From Candidatus Lariskella endosymbiont of Epinotia ramella (GTDB taxonomy: Bacteria; Pseudomonadota; Alphaproteobacteria; Rickettsiales; Midichloriaceae): a stretch of 64,000 nt of DNA. This document shows positions 28,404 through 36,956 of this stretch, one piece after another. The notes under the pieces are model-generated. The model was not told the DNA's origin. It made no database searches and was given only the letters and a program-made list of their open reading frames with translations. How positions within the stretch are numbered: position 1 is the stretch's first letter; each line of letters opens with the position of its first letter. Where the stretch lies: assembly GCF_964019805.1 (NCBI RefSeq), contig NZ_OZ026472.1, forward strand, positions 806,001 to 870,000, given 5' to 3'. The translations under genes were made by a program, and so were the position numbers.

Positions 28404-29231
28404 CTAATCCATCTTGGAATTACTATTATTCCTGTCTATTACCTGTTGCATTCTATCTAGTTCTTCCTTTGGTATAAAATCTTCAGTAATTTGTCCTTTT
28501 TGGACTTTATCTACGTATGTATCCTTTAGTTGTTTCAAGAGCTGTACTTCGTCAATATTAATCGCATTTTGTTCTATTTCATCTAGTTCAGATTCATCAA
28601 GGTGTTGATATAGTTTTCTTATTGCAGTTGCCGTAAATCTATCTTCAACGCCTTTCTCTCCAAGATTATCAGCAATAAATTTTAAGCTATCTTCAATTGA
28701 AACTGGAAAGAAGCTTGTTAAGAAATGGCTTCCAACCTTTAGAAATGGATAGAATTGAGCATTTTTAATAGTAGATGGTATTGCGTCATCTTTTTCATAC
28801 ATCGGTTTATTGCCAGATATCAGGTTTGCCATTATTGTAAAACAAAGAAAAAAGAATGAAATAATCAAACTTCCGCGAAAAAAACCAAATATCAAGCCAA
28901 GCATCCTATCAAAAGCCCCACGTTGCATGGAAAGCATAAAAGTTGAAATCATAGTATTAAAAATTGCAAAAACCACTAGGAGCAATAACAATAAAACTGT
29001 ATGCCCAATAATCATAACAAACAGGTCTGACTTGATATAAGATCCTATATATGGTTTAGCATATGGGAAAAGCTGATACGATAGTAAGATTGCAAGTATC
29101 CAGCCAGTCAAACTGAGTAATGAGCTTATAAAACCTCGCATAAATGCGAAGAACATTGAAGCTAAAACTACAAAAATCACGCCAAAATCAAGAGAGTTAA
29201 GCGCTGCAAAATCCAAGTGTTCAATCTTCAC
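28404..29231 (-). CDS. cvpA: CvpA-family membrane protein
   Basis: 275 residues. The first about 150 contain four membrane segments with the CvpA pattern (DFGVIFVVLASMFFAFMRGFISSLLSLTGWILAILLSY; later MQRGAFDRMLGLIFGFFRGSL). The C-terminal part from about 175 is polar and helical (EDSLKFIADNLGEKG..., ELDRMQQVIDRN) and longer than in the E. coli protein. CvpA homologues affect envelope stress and colicin V production; the molecular role is not settled. It overlaps the end of radA by 11 bases on the same strand, the order found in many alphaproteobacteria. Confidence 0.85.
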   Translation of the reverse strand: MKIEHLDFAALNSLDFGVIFVVLASMFFAFMRGFISSLLSLTGWILAILLSYQLFPYAKPYIGSYIKSDLFVMIIGHTVLLLLLLVVFAIFNTMISTFMLSMQRGAFDRMLGLIFGFFRGSLIISFFFLCFTIMANLISGNKPMYEKDDAIPSTIKNAQFYPFLKVGSHFLTSFFPVSIEDSLKFIADNLGEKGVEDRFTATAIRKLYQHLDESELDEIEQNAINIDEVQLLKQLKDTYVDKVQKGQITEDFIPKEELDRMQQVIDRNNSNSKMD

Positions 29232-30633
29232 TTTTTTTCCCCAATTTATTCAATAAAGGCTTGATATCAGATACGTGCTTCAAATAAATGACATCCATGT
29301 TAACATCTATCTTTTTATTATTATAAGGCATTACAACTTTGTCGATACCTAATTTTTTTGCTTCAAGTAATCTTGTGTCATAATGCGTAACTTGCCGCAG
29401 TTCTCCAGATAATCCTATTTCTCCAAAAAACACTACATTGTGAGGAATAGCAATATTTTTTGTTGCAGAAATAATAGCTACTATGACCGCGAGGTCTGCC
29501 GCAGGTTCTGTAACCTTGAGACCACCGACTATGTTTAAGTAGACCTCTTGGTTTAATATATTTAATCCAAGTCGTGCATTCAAGATCGCAATCATCATTG
29601 AAAGTCTATTTACATCCCATCCTATTACTGCCCTTCTTGGAGTTGCTAAGAAAGAGGGGACAACTAAAGATTGTATTTCCATGAGCATTGGTCTTGTTCC
29701 TTCAAGCCCTGCAAATATACATGATCCACTGACGCTCATGTTATTTCGAGGCATAAAAATTGCAGATGGATTTTGTACTTCTTGCAGTCCAGCACCAGAC
29801 ATCTCGAAGACTCCTATTTCATTTGTTGGGCCATACCTATTTTTGGTTGCGCGTATAATTCTGAACTGCTGAGTATGATCTCCTTCAAAGTAAATGACGG
29901 TATCTACCATGTGCTCAAGGATCTTAGGCCCTGCTATTTGCCCATCTTTTGTTATATGTCCTACCATAATCAGTGCTATATTGTGCTTTTTACTATTTGT
30001 GATGAGCTCAAATGCACATTGCTTGACTTGTCCAACTGTGCCAGGCACTGATTGTATAGAGGGATGTGATAAAGTTTGAATTGAGTCTATTATGAGTACA
30101 GAAGGCGATTGTAATTCATTTTTATTCTCTGTTTCTTTTCTGTAAGTAGATCTTTCAAATAAAGATATGATTGCAGATGCATCATTTTCTGCTGAAACTT
30201 GTATATTTTTGCCTGCAAGTCCTAGACGTATCGCTCTGATTTTGATCTGCTCAATTGATTCTTCGCCGCTTATATATAGCGAGCGTATATTTTTATCACA
30301 TAGCTTTGCTGCAAGCTGAAGTAGCAGTGTCGATTTGCCGATGCCTGGCTCTCCAGCAAACAGTATTGCAGCACCTGGGACAATTCCACCTCCTAAAACT
30401 CTGTCTAGTTCAGAGATTCCAGTTGTTGTTCTAAAATGTGAGTGCTCTACAGTAGAATGATCTATAGTAAAAGTTTCTATGGATTTCTGAAAATTCTGAG
30501 CATTACTAGTCTTAGACTGATCTATTTCGGTTGCTTCAATTTTATTCCATTCTTGGCAACCTTCACATTTGCCTATCCATTTGTTGTAAGCCTCTCCACA
30601 ATTCCTGCAAATGTATAAAATTTTTTTCTTCAC
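29221..30633 (-). CDS. radA: DNA repair protein RadA (Sms)
   Basis: 470 residues. N-terminal C4 zinc finger C9-x2-C12 and C23-x2-C26 (CRNCGEAYNKWIGKCEGCQEW), RecA-like core with Walker A FAGEPGIGKSTLLLQLA, the RadA-specific KNRYG motif (RATKNRYGPTNEIG) and a C-terminal Lon-like domain (LNIVGGLKVTEPAADLAVIVAI). It drives branch migration during recombination. The start faces the divergent nth gene, about 60 bases away; cvpA overlaps its 3' end. Confidence 0.97.
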   Translation of the reverse strand: MKKKILYICRNCGEAYNKWIGKCEGCQEWNKIEATEIDQSKTSNAQNFQKSIETFTIDHSTVEHSHFRTTTGISELDRVLGGGIVPGAAILFAGEPGIGKSTLLLQLAAKLCDKNIRSLYISGEESIEQIKIRAIRLGLAGKNIQVSAENDASAIISLFERSTYRKETENKNELQSPSVLIIDSIQTLSHPSIQSVPGTVGQVKQCAFELITNSKKHNIALIMVGHITKDGQIAGPKILEHMVDTVIYFEGDHTQQFRIIRATKNRYGPTNEIGVFEMSGAGLQEVQNPSAIFMPRNNMSVSGSCIFAGLEGTRPMLMEIQSLVVPSFLATPRRAVIGWDVNRLSMMIAILNARLGLNILNQEVYLNIVGGLKVTEPAADLAVIVAIISATKNIAIPHNVVFFGEIGLSGELRQVTHYDTRLLEAKKLGIDKVVMPYNNKKIDVNMDVIYLKHVSDIKPLLNKLGKKSED

Positions 30634-30692
30634 TTATTAGACCTGTCTATGTATTATGGAACGCTACATTAAGTTATTCAATTTATCATAAG

Positions 30693-31352
30693 ATGCAATA
30701 TAATAATGAATTGTTAAAACTTCCACAAATAAACGAAATATTTGAAAGATTTAAAAAGCAAGATCCTGATCCAAAAATAGAGCTGGATTACTGTAACAAT
30801 TATACATTGCTGGTTGCTGTTGTTTTATCTGCTCAATCTACAGATAAGATGGTTAATAGAATTACTCCAGCTCTTTTTGAAGCTGCAAATACTCCAGAAC
30901 AAATGGTTGCGCTTGGAGAGATTGGTCTGAAGGAATATATAAAAAGGATAGGTCTATTTAATAACAAAGCGCGCAATATAATTGCGATGAGCAGGATGTT
31001 GATCGATGAATTTAATTCAGAGGTTCCTGGAGATTTTGATAGTTTAGTGAAATTGCCGGGAGTAGGTGTAAAATCTGCAAATGTTGTATTGAATACTGCG
31101 TTTGATCAGTCAAGAATTGCAGTTGATACACATGTATTTCGTATAAGTAATCGAATTGGTTTTTGTAAAACTAAAACTCCTGAAGAAACGACAAAGGTTC
31201 TAAGTGCTCTAATTCCCAAGCATTGGCAACAAAAAGCAAATCATTGGCTGGTATTGCACGGTAGGTATGTTTGTGTTGCAAGGAAGCCGAAGTGCAAAGA
31301 ATGTATCATAAACGATATTTGCATTTCTAGAAGTCAGTTCGAAGATGTTTAA
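30693..31352 (+). CDS. nth: Endonuclease III
   Basis: 219 residues from ATG 30693. An upstream in-frame extension to 30531 overlaps radA and is not used. Features: VVLSAQSTDKMVNRITP, helix-hairpin-helix LPGVGVKSANVVLNTAF with the catalytic lysine, VDTHVFRISNR with the catalytic Asp, and the [4Fe-4S] cluster signature C-x6-C-x2-C-x5-C in VCVARKPKCKECIINDIC. It removes oxidised pyrimidines in base-excision repair. Divergent from radA. Confidence 0.97.
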   Translation: MQYNNELLKLPQINEIFERFKKQDPDPKIELDYCNNYTLLVAVVLSAQSTDKMVNRITPALFEAANTPEQMVALGEIGLKEYIKRIGLFNNKARNIIAMSRMLIDEFNSEVPGDFDSLVKLPGVGVKSANVVLNTAFDQSRIAVDTHVFRISNRIGFCKTKTPEETTKVLSALIPKHWQQKANHWLVLHGRYVCVARKPKCKECIINDICISRSQFEDV

Positions 31353-31377
31353 TTTGCTGCAAGTAGATGTATGGTAT

Positions 31378-31545
31378 TGCTGATATTCGTTACACTTCAA
31401 AAATTGACCTAGTCAGAGCGCTAGTTATGTATTTGTTATTCACGAACGCCACCAGCACTCTTTCCTAGCTCTTTTTGAAGTTTTTTTGAAATATTTATGA
31501 AAGTCAAATATCAATCTTCATTTTACCTGCGGTGTATCTGTATGT
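31378..31545 (+). repeat. MR-D repeat
   Basis: CGTTACACTTCAAAAATTGACC, GTTATGTATTTGTTATTCAC, CTAGCTCTTTTTGAAGT and TTTTACCTGCGGTGTAT. It lies in the nth-vanX gap. Confidence 0.65.
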
Positions 31546-31725
31546 ATTCAGTTTTATTAATTTCTTGTTGCAGATAGAAAGTATTGTATTTCATAATCAA
31601 TATGAAACCTTAAGATTAATTGCACAAAAGTTGCACGCAAGCAGCCCTTTATGTTGCAAAGATGTTGTAAGGGTCTTGGGTATATTTTGTATTAAAGCAG
31701 TAATAAGATAAAAGAGGTTGGTTAA

Positions 31726-32364
31726 ATGAGTCTACCAAAAAAATTACCAGATGGGTTTGTTTATGTTTCTGAAATATGTAGCAGCATACAGGTTGATCTG
31801 ATGTATAATACAGATGATAATTTTACCGGAAGTATAGTACCTGGTTACAAGAAAAATGTTGCTGTTATGACGGAAAAGGCTGCGTTGCAGCTTGCAAAGG
31901 TACAAGATCACCTATCTACTATAGGATTTGGTTTAAAGATTAAAGATTCATATAGGCCGCAGGATGCAATACTTGCTTTTAAGAAATGGTCTCAAGAGCC
32001 AGAAGATTTTAAAATGAAGGAAAAGTATTATCCAAATCTTGAGAAGAGTAAGTTATTTGAGCTTGGATATATCAGTGAAAAATCGGCTCACAACAGAGGC
32101 AGTACTGTAGATCTTACTTTAGTGAGATTACAAGATAATTCCGAACTTGATATGGGAACGATTGTTGATTTCTTGGACGATTTATCTCATACAGAGAATC
32201 AAACGATTTCAGAGGAAGCAAAGAAGAATAGAGAATTATTAAAACAATCTATGGAATTTTATGGATTTAAAAATTATTACAAGGAATGGTGGCATTATCA
32301 ACTAAATGACGAGCCAATTCCTGCAACTTCAATCACAGAGCCTTTTAACTTCTATGTTGAATAA
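31726..32364 (+). CDS. D-alanyl-D-alanine dipeptidase (VanX/DdpX type, peptidase M15D)
   Basis: 212 residues. Every VanX active-site residue is present at a constant offset of 6: R77 (SYRPQ), zinc ligands H122 and D129 (SAHNRGSTVDLTL), catalytic E187 and zinc ligand H190 (EWWHY). VanX-like enzymes cleave D-Ala-D-Ala to D-alanine; outside vancomycin-resistance operons they serve peptidoglycan turnover or nutrient use. There is no VanH/VanA partner and no signal peptide, so a cytoplasmic recycling role is likely. Shine-Dalgarno AGAGG is 8 bases before the ATG. Single gene. Confidence 0.92.
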   Translation: MSLPKKLPDGFVYVSEICSSIQVDLMYNTDDNFTGSIVPGYKKNVAVMTEKAALQLAKVQDHLSTIGFGLKIKDSYRPQDAILAFKKWSQEPEDFKMKEKYYPNLEKSKLFELGYISEKSAHNRGSTVDLTLVRLQDNSELDMGTIVDFLDDLSHTENQTISEEAKKNRELLKQSMEFYGFKNYYKEWWHYQLNDEPIPATSITEPFNFYVE

Positions 32365-32628
32365 CTTATCCATCAGCCAAAAATTGATTCGCTTGCGCAA
32401 ATAAATTTTTGTGGAGAAGTTAAATGTACAAAAATTAGTACAGGATTTGGCCCTGCGCTAATTTTTGGATATATGAATTGGTCCTGTGCGCAAACATTGC
32501 TTTCACAAAATCCGTAAGGTTTTTGCGCTTATTATAAATTTCTTACAGATTTAAAGCGCAATTTTGACACTTATGGCACTATTTCATGCCACTTCCGAGA
32601 CTTTTGGCGCGCGTACTAACTTATCCTA
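32365..32628 (-). repeat. MR-B repeat, full copy
   Basis: Begins two bases after the dipeptidase stop: TCCATCAGCCAAAAATTGAT, hairpin, AAATGTACAAAAATTAG, AAATCCGTAAGGTTTTTGCG, TTGACACTTATGGC, GAGACTTTTGGCGCGCGTAC. Its hairpin could act as a terminator for the upstream gene. Confidence 0.75.
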
Positions 32629-32689
32629 CAATACATTTTGCTGACAGTGTCAGCAAAAGTAGAGGCTAATAATGTAAATATATACAAAA

Positions 32690-33052
32690 TTAAAGCTCTG
32701 AATTTGGAAGAAGTTTCGCATAAAATTCGTCACAATCACTCTTACTCCAATTCTCGGTATGTTCAGGTATTATGACAACGTTTGTATGTTTATTGCCAAT
32801 AGTGTCTGCAACTGATTGTTGAGCGAAAATTATATCAGCTTCAAGCGTGCCAGATCCTGAGTATAAAGCATTTGGCATACATATCATCTTTGCACTTATA
32901 AAGCCTTCGTTATAAATTTTCTCGCCTAAGAGATACATATTATTCCCTGCTATTAATGTACCAGTGTTACGCATACTAAGAAGATTAAATACAGCATCAT
33001 TCTCAGCGTGCTCAACGTCTATAATAGAGTCTATATTTATAGCGTCATTCAT
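32690..33052 (-). CDS. Small protein of unknown function
   Basis: 120 residues, acidic N-terminus (MNDAINIDSIIDVEHAEND), then alternating hydrophobic and polar stretches (AGNNMYLLGEKIYNEGFISAKMICMPNALYSG) and a C-terminal VVIIPEHTENW. No signal peptide or membrane helix and no family recognised. Codon usage and residue mix look like a real protein, and the gene fills a repeat-free interval between MR-B copies. Function unknown. Confidence 0.55.
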   Translation of the reverse strand: MNDAINIDSIIDVEHAENDAVFNLLSMRNTGTLIAGNNMYLLGEKIYNEGFISAKMICMPNALYSGSGTLEADIIFAQQSVADTIGNKHTNVVIIPEHTENWSKSDCDEFYAKLLPNSEL

Positions 33053-33177
33053 AAATTTATACCGTAAATGAATTTGTTAACCAATTTTGTCTATGCTTAA
33101 GATATTTAATTGAGAGTGAGATAGCAATGAGCTTTTTAGATGAAATAATTTTTATTGTATAGATAATATTTTGTGTT

Positions 33178-33245
33178 TAATAACGCGCTATTTTGACATG
33201 CTAAGCAATATTTTAGGCTTGTTCTGAGACTTTTGCGCGCGTACT
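33178..33245 (-). repeat. MR-B repeat, 5' fragment
   Basis: Inverted: GCGCTATTTTGACATGCTAAG, TTAGGCTTGTTCTGAGAC, TTTTGCGCGCGTACTA. An isolated 3' hairpin (AAAAAAATTTATTTGCGCAAGC / GCAAATCAATTTTGG) is at 33462-33510. Gap 33053-33553 holds no gene. Confidence 0.55.
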
Positions 33246-33553
33246 AAATATCATATGTAAAAACATATGTCGTTATTTATGCGATAAAGTTAATTAAATA
33301 CTAAAGGTGCAAATATTTCTTCGGTAATAGTGTGTTTATTTTTAATAAAGATGCAAAAAAATAGCAAAAAGTTAGATTCTTGCGCATCTTTACATTGTAG
33401 TGGTATGCATTCAAATATATCTTCTTCGGAGGAAAAGCATATGCTGATACAAACAACATTCTGCAAAAAAATTTATTTGCGCAAGCAAATCAATTTTGGC
33501 GGATAGACGTATTAGATTTGCTATTATATGCTTTTAATTCTTAAATTTTATTT

Positions 33554-34114
33554 ATGTACTTCTTTGATGATCAAGAATTAGCGCTACAATTAAGAGAAGA
33601 TGCAGTTTCAGAAGCATCTCTATGGAAATATTTTTTAGTCAGCATTATTTTTACATCTATAGTAACATTTCTTCTATGGACTCTTCTATATATATGTGAA
33701 GTTAACAAAACCCTACGTGATCTCACAGATGGTAGTGATGCAATAGGTTCAAGTGATGCAATGATCTATTTAAACAAAGCGGTGATTGAGTTTATCATAA
33801 TTATAATCAATATATACAGTCTTAGACTGATATATAAAAAAGGATTAGGCTTTATAAAATCTTTGCAATATTACACATGCTTATTACTTCCAATAAGTAT
33901 GCGCACATATTTATTATGCTGTTTTATATCGCCACCATTTTTAGCAGTTTGTATTATATATGAAGAAAGCTTGGCGTTATACGGCATAAGTAGGATAGGA
34001 GCATTAACATTTATTTTATATATTCCTAGCGTGCTATATTTTTACAAAAGAATGTTACATTGCTTTGATGTAATAAGCGCAAACGGTTTAAATAATACCA
34101 AATCACATAAATAA
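33554..34114 (+). CDS. Integral membrane protein of unknown function
   Basis: 186 residues. A short acidic N-terminus is followed by about four hydrophobic segments: roughly 25-48 (WKYFLVSIIFTSIVTFLLWT), 74-92 (VIEFIIIIINIYSL), 105-132 (CLLLPISMRTYLLCC...) and 148-166 (LTFILYIPSVLYFY). The organisation recalls small YIP1-like or unclassified rickettsial membrane proteins, but no diagnostic motif is visible, so no function is claimed. A repeat hairpin is immediately upstream and an MR-E repeat starts 2 bases after the stop. Confidence 0.6.
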   Translation: MYFFDDQELALQLREDAVSEASLWKYFLVSIIFTSIVTFLLWTLLYICEVNKTLRDLTDGSDAIGSSDAMIYLNKAVIEFIIIIINIYSLRLIYKKGLGFIKSLQYYTCLLLPISMRTYLLCCFISPPFLAVCIIYEESLALYGISRIGALTFILYIPSVLYFYKRMLHCFDVISANGLNNTKSHK

Positions 34115-34115
34115 G

Positions 34116-34498
34116 TCCATCAGCCAGAAATATGCATTTTAGCTTTTGAAATTCCTTGATACAACTGTGTATTGTAGCGCGAGTCGCCAATTAATATGAA
34201 GCATCTAAGCTACTAATTACCGGCAATATGGATAAATAGATCTTCCATAAAATCATCAAAAAACAGTACCTTGATGCAAAAACCTTTTTCATATGTTATT
34301 TTTGTTTATTTTCAAAACCCTCAGCAACATATAGAGTGCTAAAAATCTACCACACGGCAATCAATTAATTGGCAACTCGCGTTATTGTATGGTTTATTGA
34401 TCAGCTGATGGTATCTGTGTCAATTTGTTGTGATTTTTTATGGCAGAATGAGAAAAATGTCTGCAAAGCCTGCAAAATGCATACTTTTGGCGGATGGA
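34116..34498 (+). repeat. MR-E repeat with inverted ends, split by MITE-F
   Basis: Left end TCCATCAGCCAGAAATATGC and right end GCATACTTTTGGCGGATGGA are inverted repeats. The internal sequence matches the copies at 57646 and 59286 (GCTTTTGAAATTCCTTG; GTGATTTTTTATGGCAGAAT). It is interrupted at 34170-34389 by MITE-F with its target duplication. Without it the element is about 167 bp. The rest of the gap to 34730 shows nothing. Confidence 0.75.
34177..34382 (+). mobile_element. MITE-F, 206 bp, nested in MR-E
   Basis: Ends GCGCGAGTCGCC and GGCAACTCGCGT are inverted; the exact 7-bp direct repeat TATTGTA flanks it (34170-34176 and 34383-34389). Removing element and one repeat restores the MR-E sequence. 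It shares interior blocks with 22181-22400 (AAGCATCTAAGCTA; CAGTACCTTGATGCAAAAAC). Confidence 0.85.
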
Positions 34499-34730
34499 GT
34501 AAGTCAGTCTCTCGCTTAAAATAGAGTGACATTGCCGATTTCAAGCGAATAAAAATTTATTCTAAAGAACTCATTTGCTATGCATATTTTATAGCGCTTT
34601 AGCTATATACCTATTGATTATTACCGAGAAAATCTGCCATAGATTCTGGTTATAGCAAGCTTATATCAAATTATTTCTCAAGTAAAAAATATAGTTTCTA
34701 TTTTATACTAGCGCTATGTCGAAAATTATA

Positions 34731-35651
34731 TCATTGCCCACCACCTAATTGATGCACATATACTGCAAGCTGTCTTATAGTAGAATCAGTGAGTTTTCCA
34801 GTCCAATACGGCATCACACCAGCTCTTCCTGAATAAATCACGTCATATATTGCTTTATAATCCGATCCATAAAGCCAAACTGCATCACGAAGGTTAGGTG
34901 CGCCAAAATCCTTCCCTCCTGTTGCATCAATACCGTGGCAAGAAGAGCAATTTTCTTCAAATATTTTTTCAGCTTTACTATCAACCTTTTCATCCTTTGT
35001 AAGGCCGCTTATGGTACGTATATATTTTGTTAAAGAATCTATCTGATCTGAATTCAACATCTTCTCTCTACCAAAAGCAGCCATTTGTGATTCTCTAGTC
35101 TCCTCATGTTCCGACCTAATTCCATATTTTATAGTCTGATATATATCATCAATAGTTCCACCCCAAAGCCACGCACCAGTTGTTAGATTTGGGTAACCTT
35201 TGCCACCTGTTCCACCTATACCATGGCAGGGTGAGCAGTTATTCTGAAATGCGGAACTACCGCCAGCTATAGCAAAAGACAATAACTCTGTATTCCCCAT
35301 AATTTCTGAAAAAGATGCAGCATCAAACTCTGCTTGATATTTTGCTCGAATCTGCTCAACCTCTTTCTGAGAGTTTGCAAGTTCATCATGAGATGACCAA
35401 TTAAGAATTCCATAAGTATAACGAGCTGGCCAAGATGGATAAAGAAGCCAATATCCTAGTGCAAAAAACAGCATAGCATAGAACATTCCCCTAAGCCAAA
35501 ACGGATCTGGATTATTAAACTCTTGTATACCATCCCATTCATGACCAGTTGTTTCTGGATCACGATTTTTTAGTACTTTATCTTTGCTGTTTGTTTTCTT
35601 AGTGTGAACTGGCATATTTACAACTCCATCACTGTATAGCCTATCCGTCAA
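34731..35651 (-). CDS. ccoP: cbb3-type cytochrome c oxidase subunit III (diheme)
   Basis: 306 residues. N-terminal KTTGHEWDGIQEFNNPDPFWLRG-like segment (residues 34-55) and one membrane helix (56-72) are the CcoP signature. Two c-type haem sites follow: C139-SPC-H143 and C235-SSC-H239, with candidate axial methionines M190 and M280 (GVMPYW). It passes electrons from cytochrome c to the CcoNO core in the inner membrane, facing the periplasm. ccoN, ccoO and ccoQ, normally just upstream, are absent; upstream is an MR-A repeat cut by an IS903-type element, so the operon may have been split. ccoI at 3.2-5.6 kb and the ccm genes at 55-57 kb supply assembly functions. Confidence 0.93.
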   Translation of the reverse strand: MTDRLYSDGVVNMPVHTKKTNSKDKVLKNRDPETTGHEWDGIQEFNNPDPFWLRGMFYAMLFFALGYWLLYPSWPARYTYGILNWSSHDELANSQKEVEQIRAKYQAEFDAASFSEIMGNTELLSFAIAGGSSAFQNNCSPCHGIGGTGGKGYPNLTTGAWLWGGTIDDIYQTIKYGIRSEHEETRESQMAAFGREKMLNSDQIDSLTKYIRTISGLTKDEKVDSKAEKIFEENCSSCHGIDATGGKDFGAPNLRDAVWLYGSDYKAIYDVIYSGRAGVMPYWTGKLTDSTIRQLAVYVHQLGGGQ

Positions 35652-35853
35652 AATTTATTTACGCAGGAAATAAATTTTTGCGGAGAAGTTAAATGTACAA
35701 AAATTAGCCTAAAGAAGCGGCCCTGCGCTAATTTTCGGATATATAATTTATCCTGTATTTAGCAAATACTACTTAACAAAATCCATAAGGTTTTTGGCAG
35801 TTTTGCCACTTTTTCTGCTGGATTTTCGGTGCGCAATAGTTGCCTTGCATACC
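35641..35853 (-). repeat. MR-A repeat truncated by an IS
   Basis: Inverted MR-A: hairpin module overlapping the first codons of ccoP, AAATGTACAAAAATTAGCC, TGCGCTAATTTTCGGATATA, AAATCCATAAGG, TTTCTGCTGGATTTTCGG. It stops at TTGCATACC where the IS begins; its end is missing on the other side. Confidence 0.75.
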
Positions 35854-36898
35854 AACTTTGTTGCATAAATAAGCATGTATGTTGATCAGCTGCTATTTAT
35901 GGGATACGTATAGTCTTAGGCATTCCGATGTCCTTCATTTGATTTAAAATTAACAGTGATAATTTAGCTTCGTTTTGTTGAGCTAAGAAGTGTATTGCCT
36001 TAAATTTGTTACCAATGATTCTTTTATACCTAGAAAATGTTTCTTCAACTTTTAGTCTGTTGCCATAGTTCTTACTACCATCCTTTGGTGGACCAACAAA
36101 GCAAGATGCTGAAGTATTAGAGCAACATTGCATATAATACAGCATCCTTTTCTTATAGTATGCACCATCTCCAACAATTTTCTGAACCTTGTTATCAATC
36201 TGATCTAATAATTTAGGAACTGTTGCTATATCACTATCTCTTAATTTAGTAACTTCTCCAGCAATTATATTGCCATCATCTGTAACTGCTATATGCAATT
36301 TACGCCATATACGTCTTTGTCTTGTACCATGTTTATAATTAGTCCACTCTTTTTCTCCTAATACCTTTATTCCTGTGCTATCCAAAATTATGTTCACTTT
36401 CCCAGTAGGTTTCGTGGTAACAAAATCTACCAGAATGCTTCTAACTCTTCTAGAAATGGTTGTATAATCTGGGGTAGGTAATGATATATTTAAAATCTTC
36501 AATATGGATCTCACGAATCCTTCAGATTGTCTGAGCCTTAAATTAAATACTTGTCTTATGGTATATATAGTTTGAATCGCTAAATCTGAATATTGCTTTT
36601 GCCTGCCTATGCTCCTATTTATAGACGCTTTCTCAATCCATGATTCTATAGCTTCTTTTGTAAACCATATCGTTATATCTCCTCTACTTTCTAAGCCTTT
36701 GCTATATTCACTCCAGTTTATCACTTTGTATTTGCCTTTTCGTAACTTATTTAATCTAGCCATTTATAGCTTTGCTCTATTTAGTGTATTGTTCCATAAA
36801 CTAACAAAACAATGTTAATTTATCATTATGAATTTTAGAATAACAGAAGACATAATACTTAGAACAGCATAACTCTTAAGTATTTATGCAACAAAGTT
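35854..36898 (-). mobile_element. IS5-family element, IS903-like group
   Basis: 1045 bp with perfect 18-bp terminal inverted repeats AACTTTGTTGCATAAATA (35854-35871 and, inverted, 36881-36898), close to the known IS903 end GGCTTTGTTG. One transposase gene inside. No 9-bp target duplication is seen (flanks TTGCATACC and ATTTCAAGT), and the MR-A copy it interrupts is missing beyond the IS, which suggests a deletion next to the insertion. Confidence 0.88.
35897..36763 (-). CDS. IS5-family (IS903-like) transposase
   Basis: 288 residues, slightly shorter than IS903 transposase (about 307). DDE features: ILDSTGIKVLGEKEW (first Asp), IVGDGAYYKK (second Asp) and VEETFSRYKRIIGNKF (Glu). The stretch between the second Asp and the Glu is shorter than in relatives, so a small in-frame deletion is possible and activity is uncertain. 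Confidence 0.88.
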   Translation of the reverse strand: MARLNKLRKGKYKVINWSEYSKGLESRGDITIWFTKEAIESWIEKASINRSIGRQKQYSDLAIQTIYTIRQVFNLRLRQSEGFVRSILKILNISLPTPDYTTISRRVRSILVDFVTTKPTGKVNIILDSTGIKVLGEKEWTNYKHGTRQRRIWRKLHIAVTDDGNIIAGEVTKLRDSDIATVPKLLDQIDNKVQKIVGDGAYYKKRMLYYMQCCSNTSASCFVGPPKDGSKNYGNRLKVEETFSRYKRIIGNKFKAIHFLAQQNEAKLSLLILNQMKDIGMPKTIRIP

Positions 36899-36956
36899 AT
36901 TTCAAGTAATACATAACATGATATTTTTTTATACTAATTCAGCTACAACTTCGAAT

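Noticed and set aside
30531-30692. N-terminal extension of nth
   Set aside because: It overlaps radA on the other strand and has no counterpart in endonuclease III.
35845-36907. Target-site duplication for the IS903-like element
   Set aside because: The 9-bp flanks TTGCATACC and ATTTCAAGT do not match, so none is claimed.
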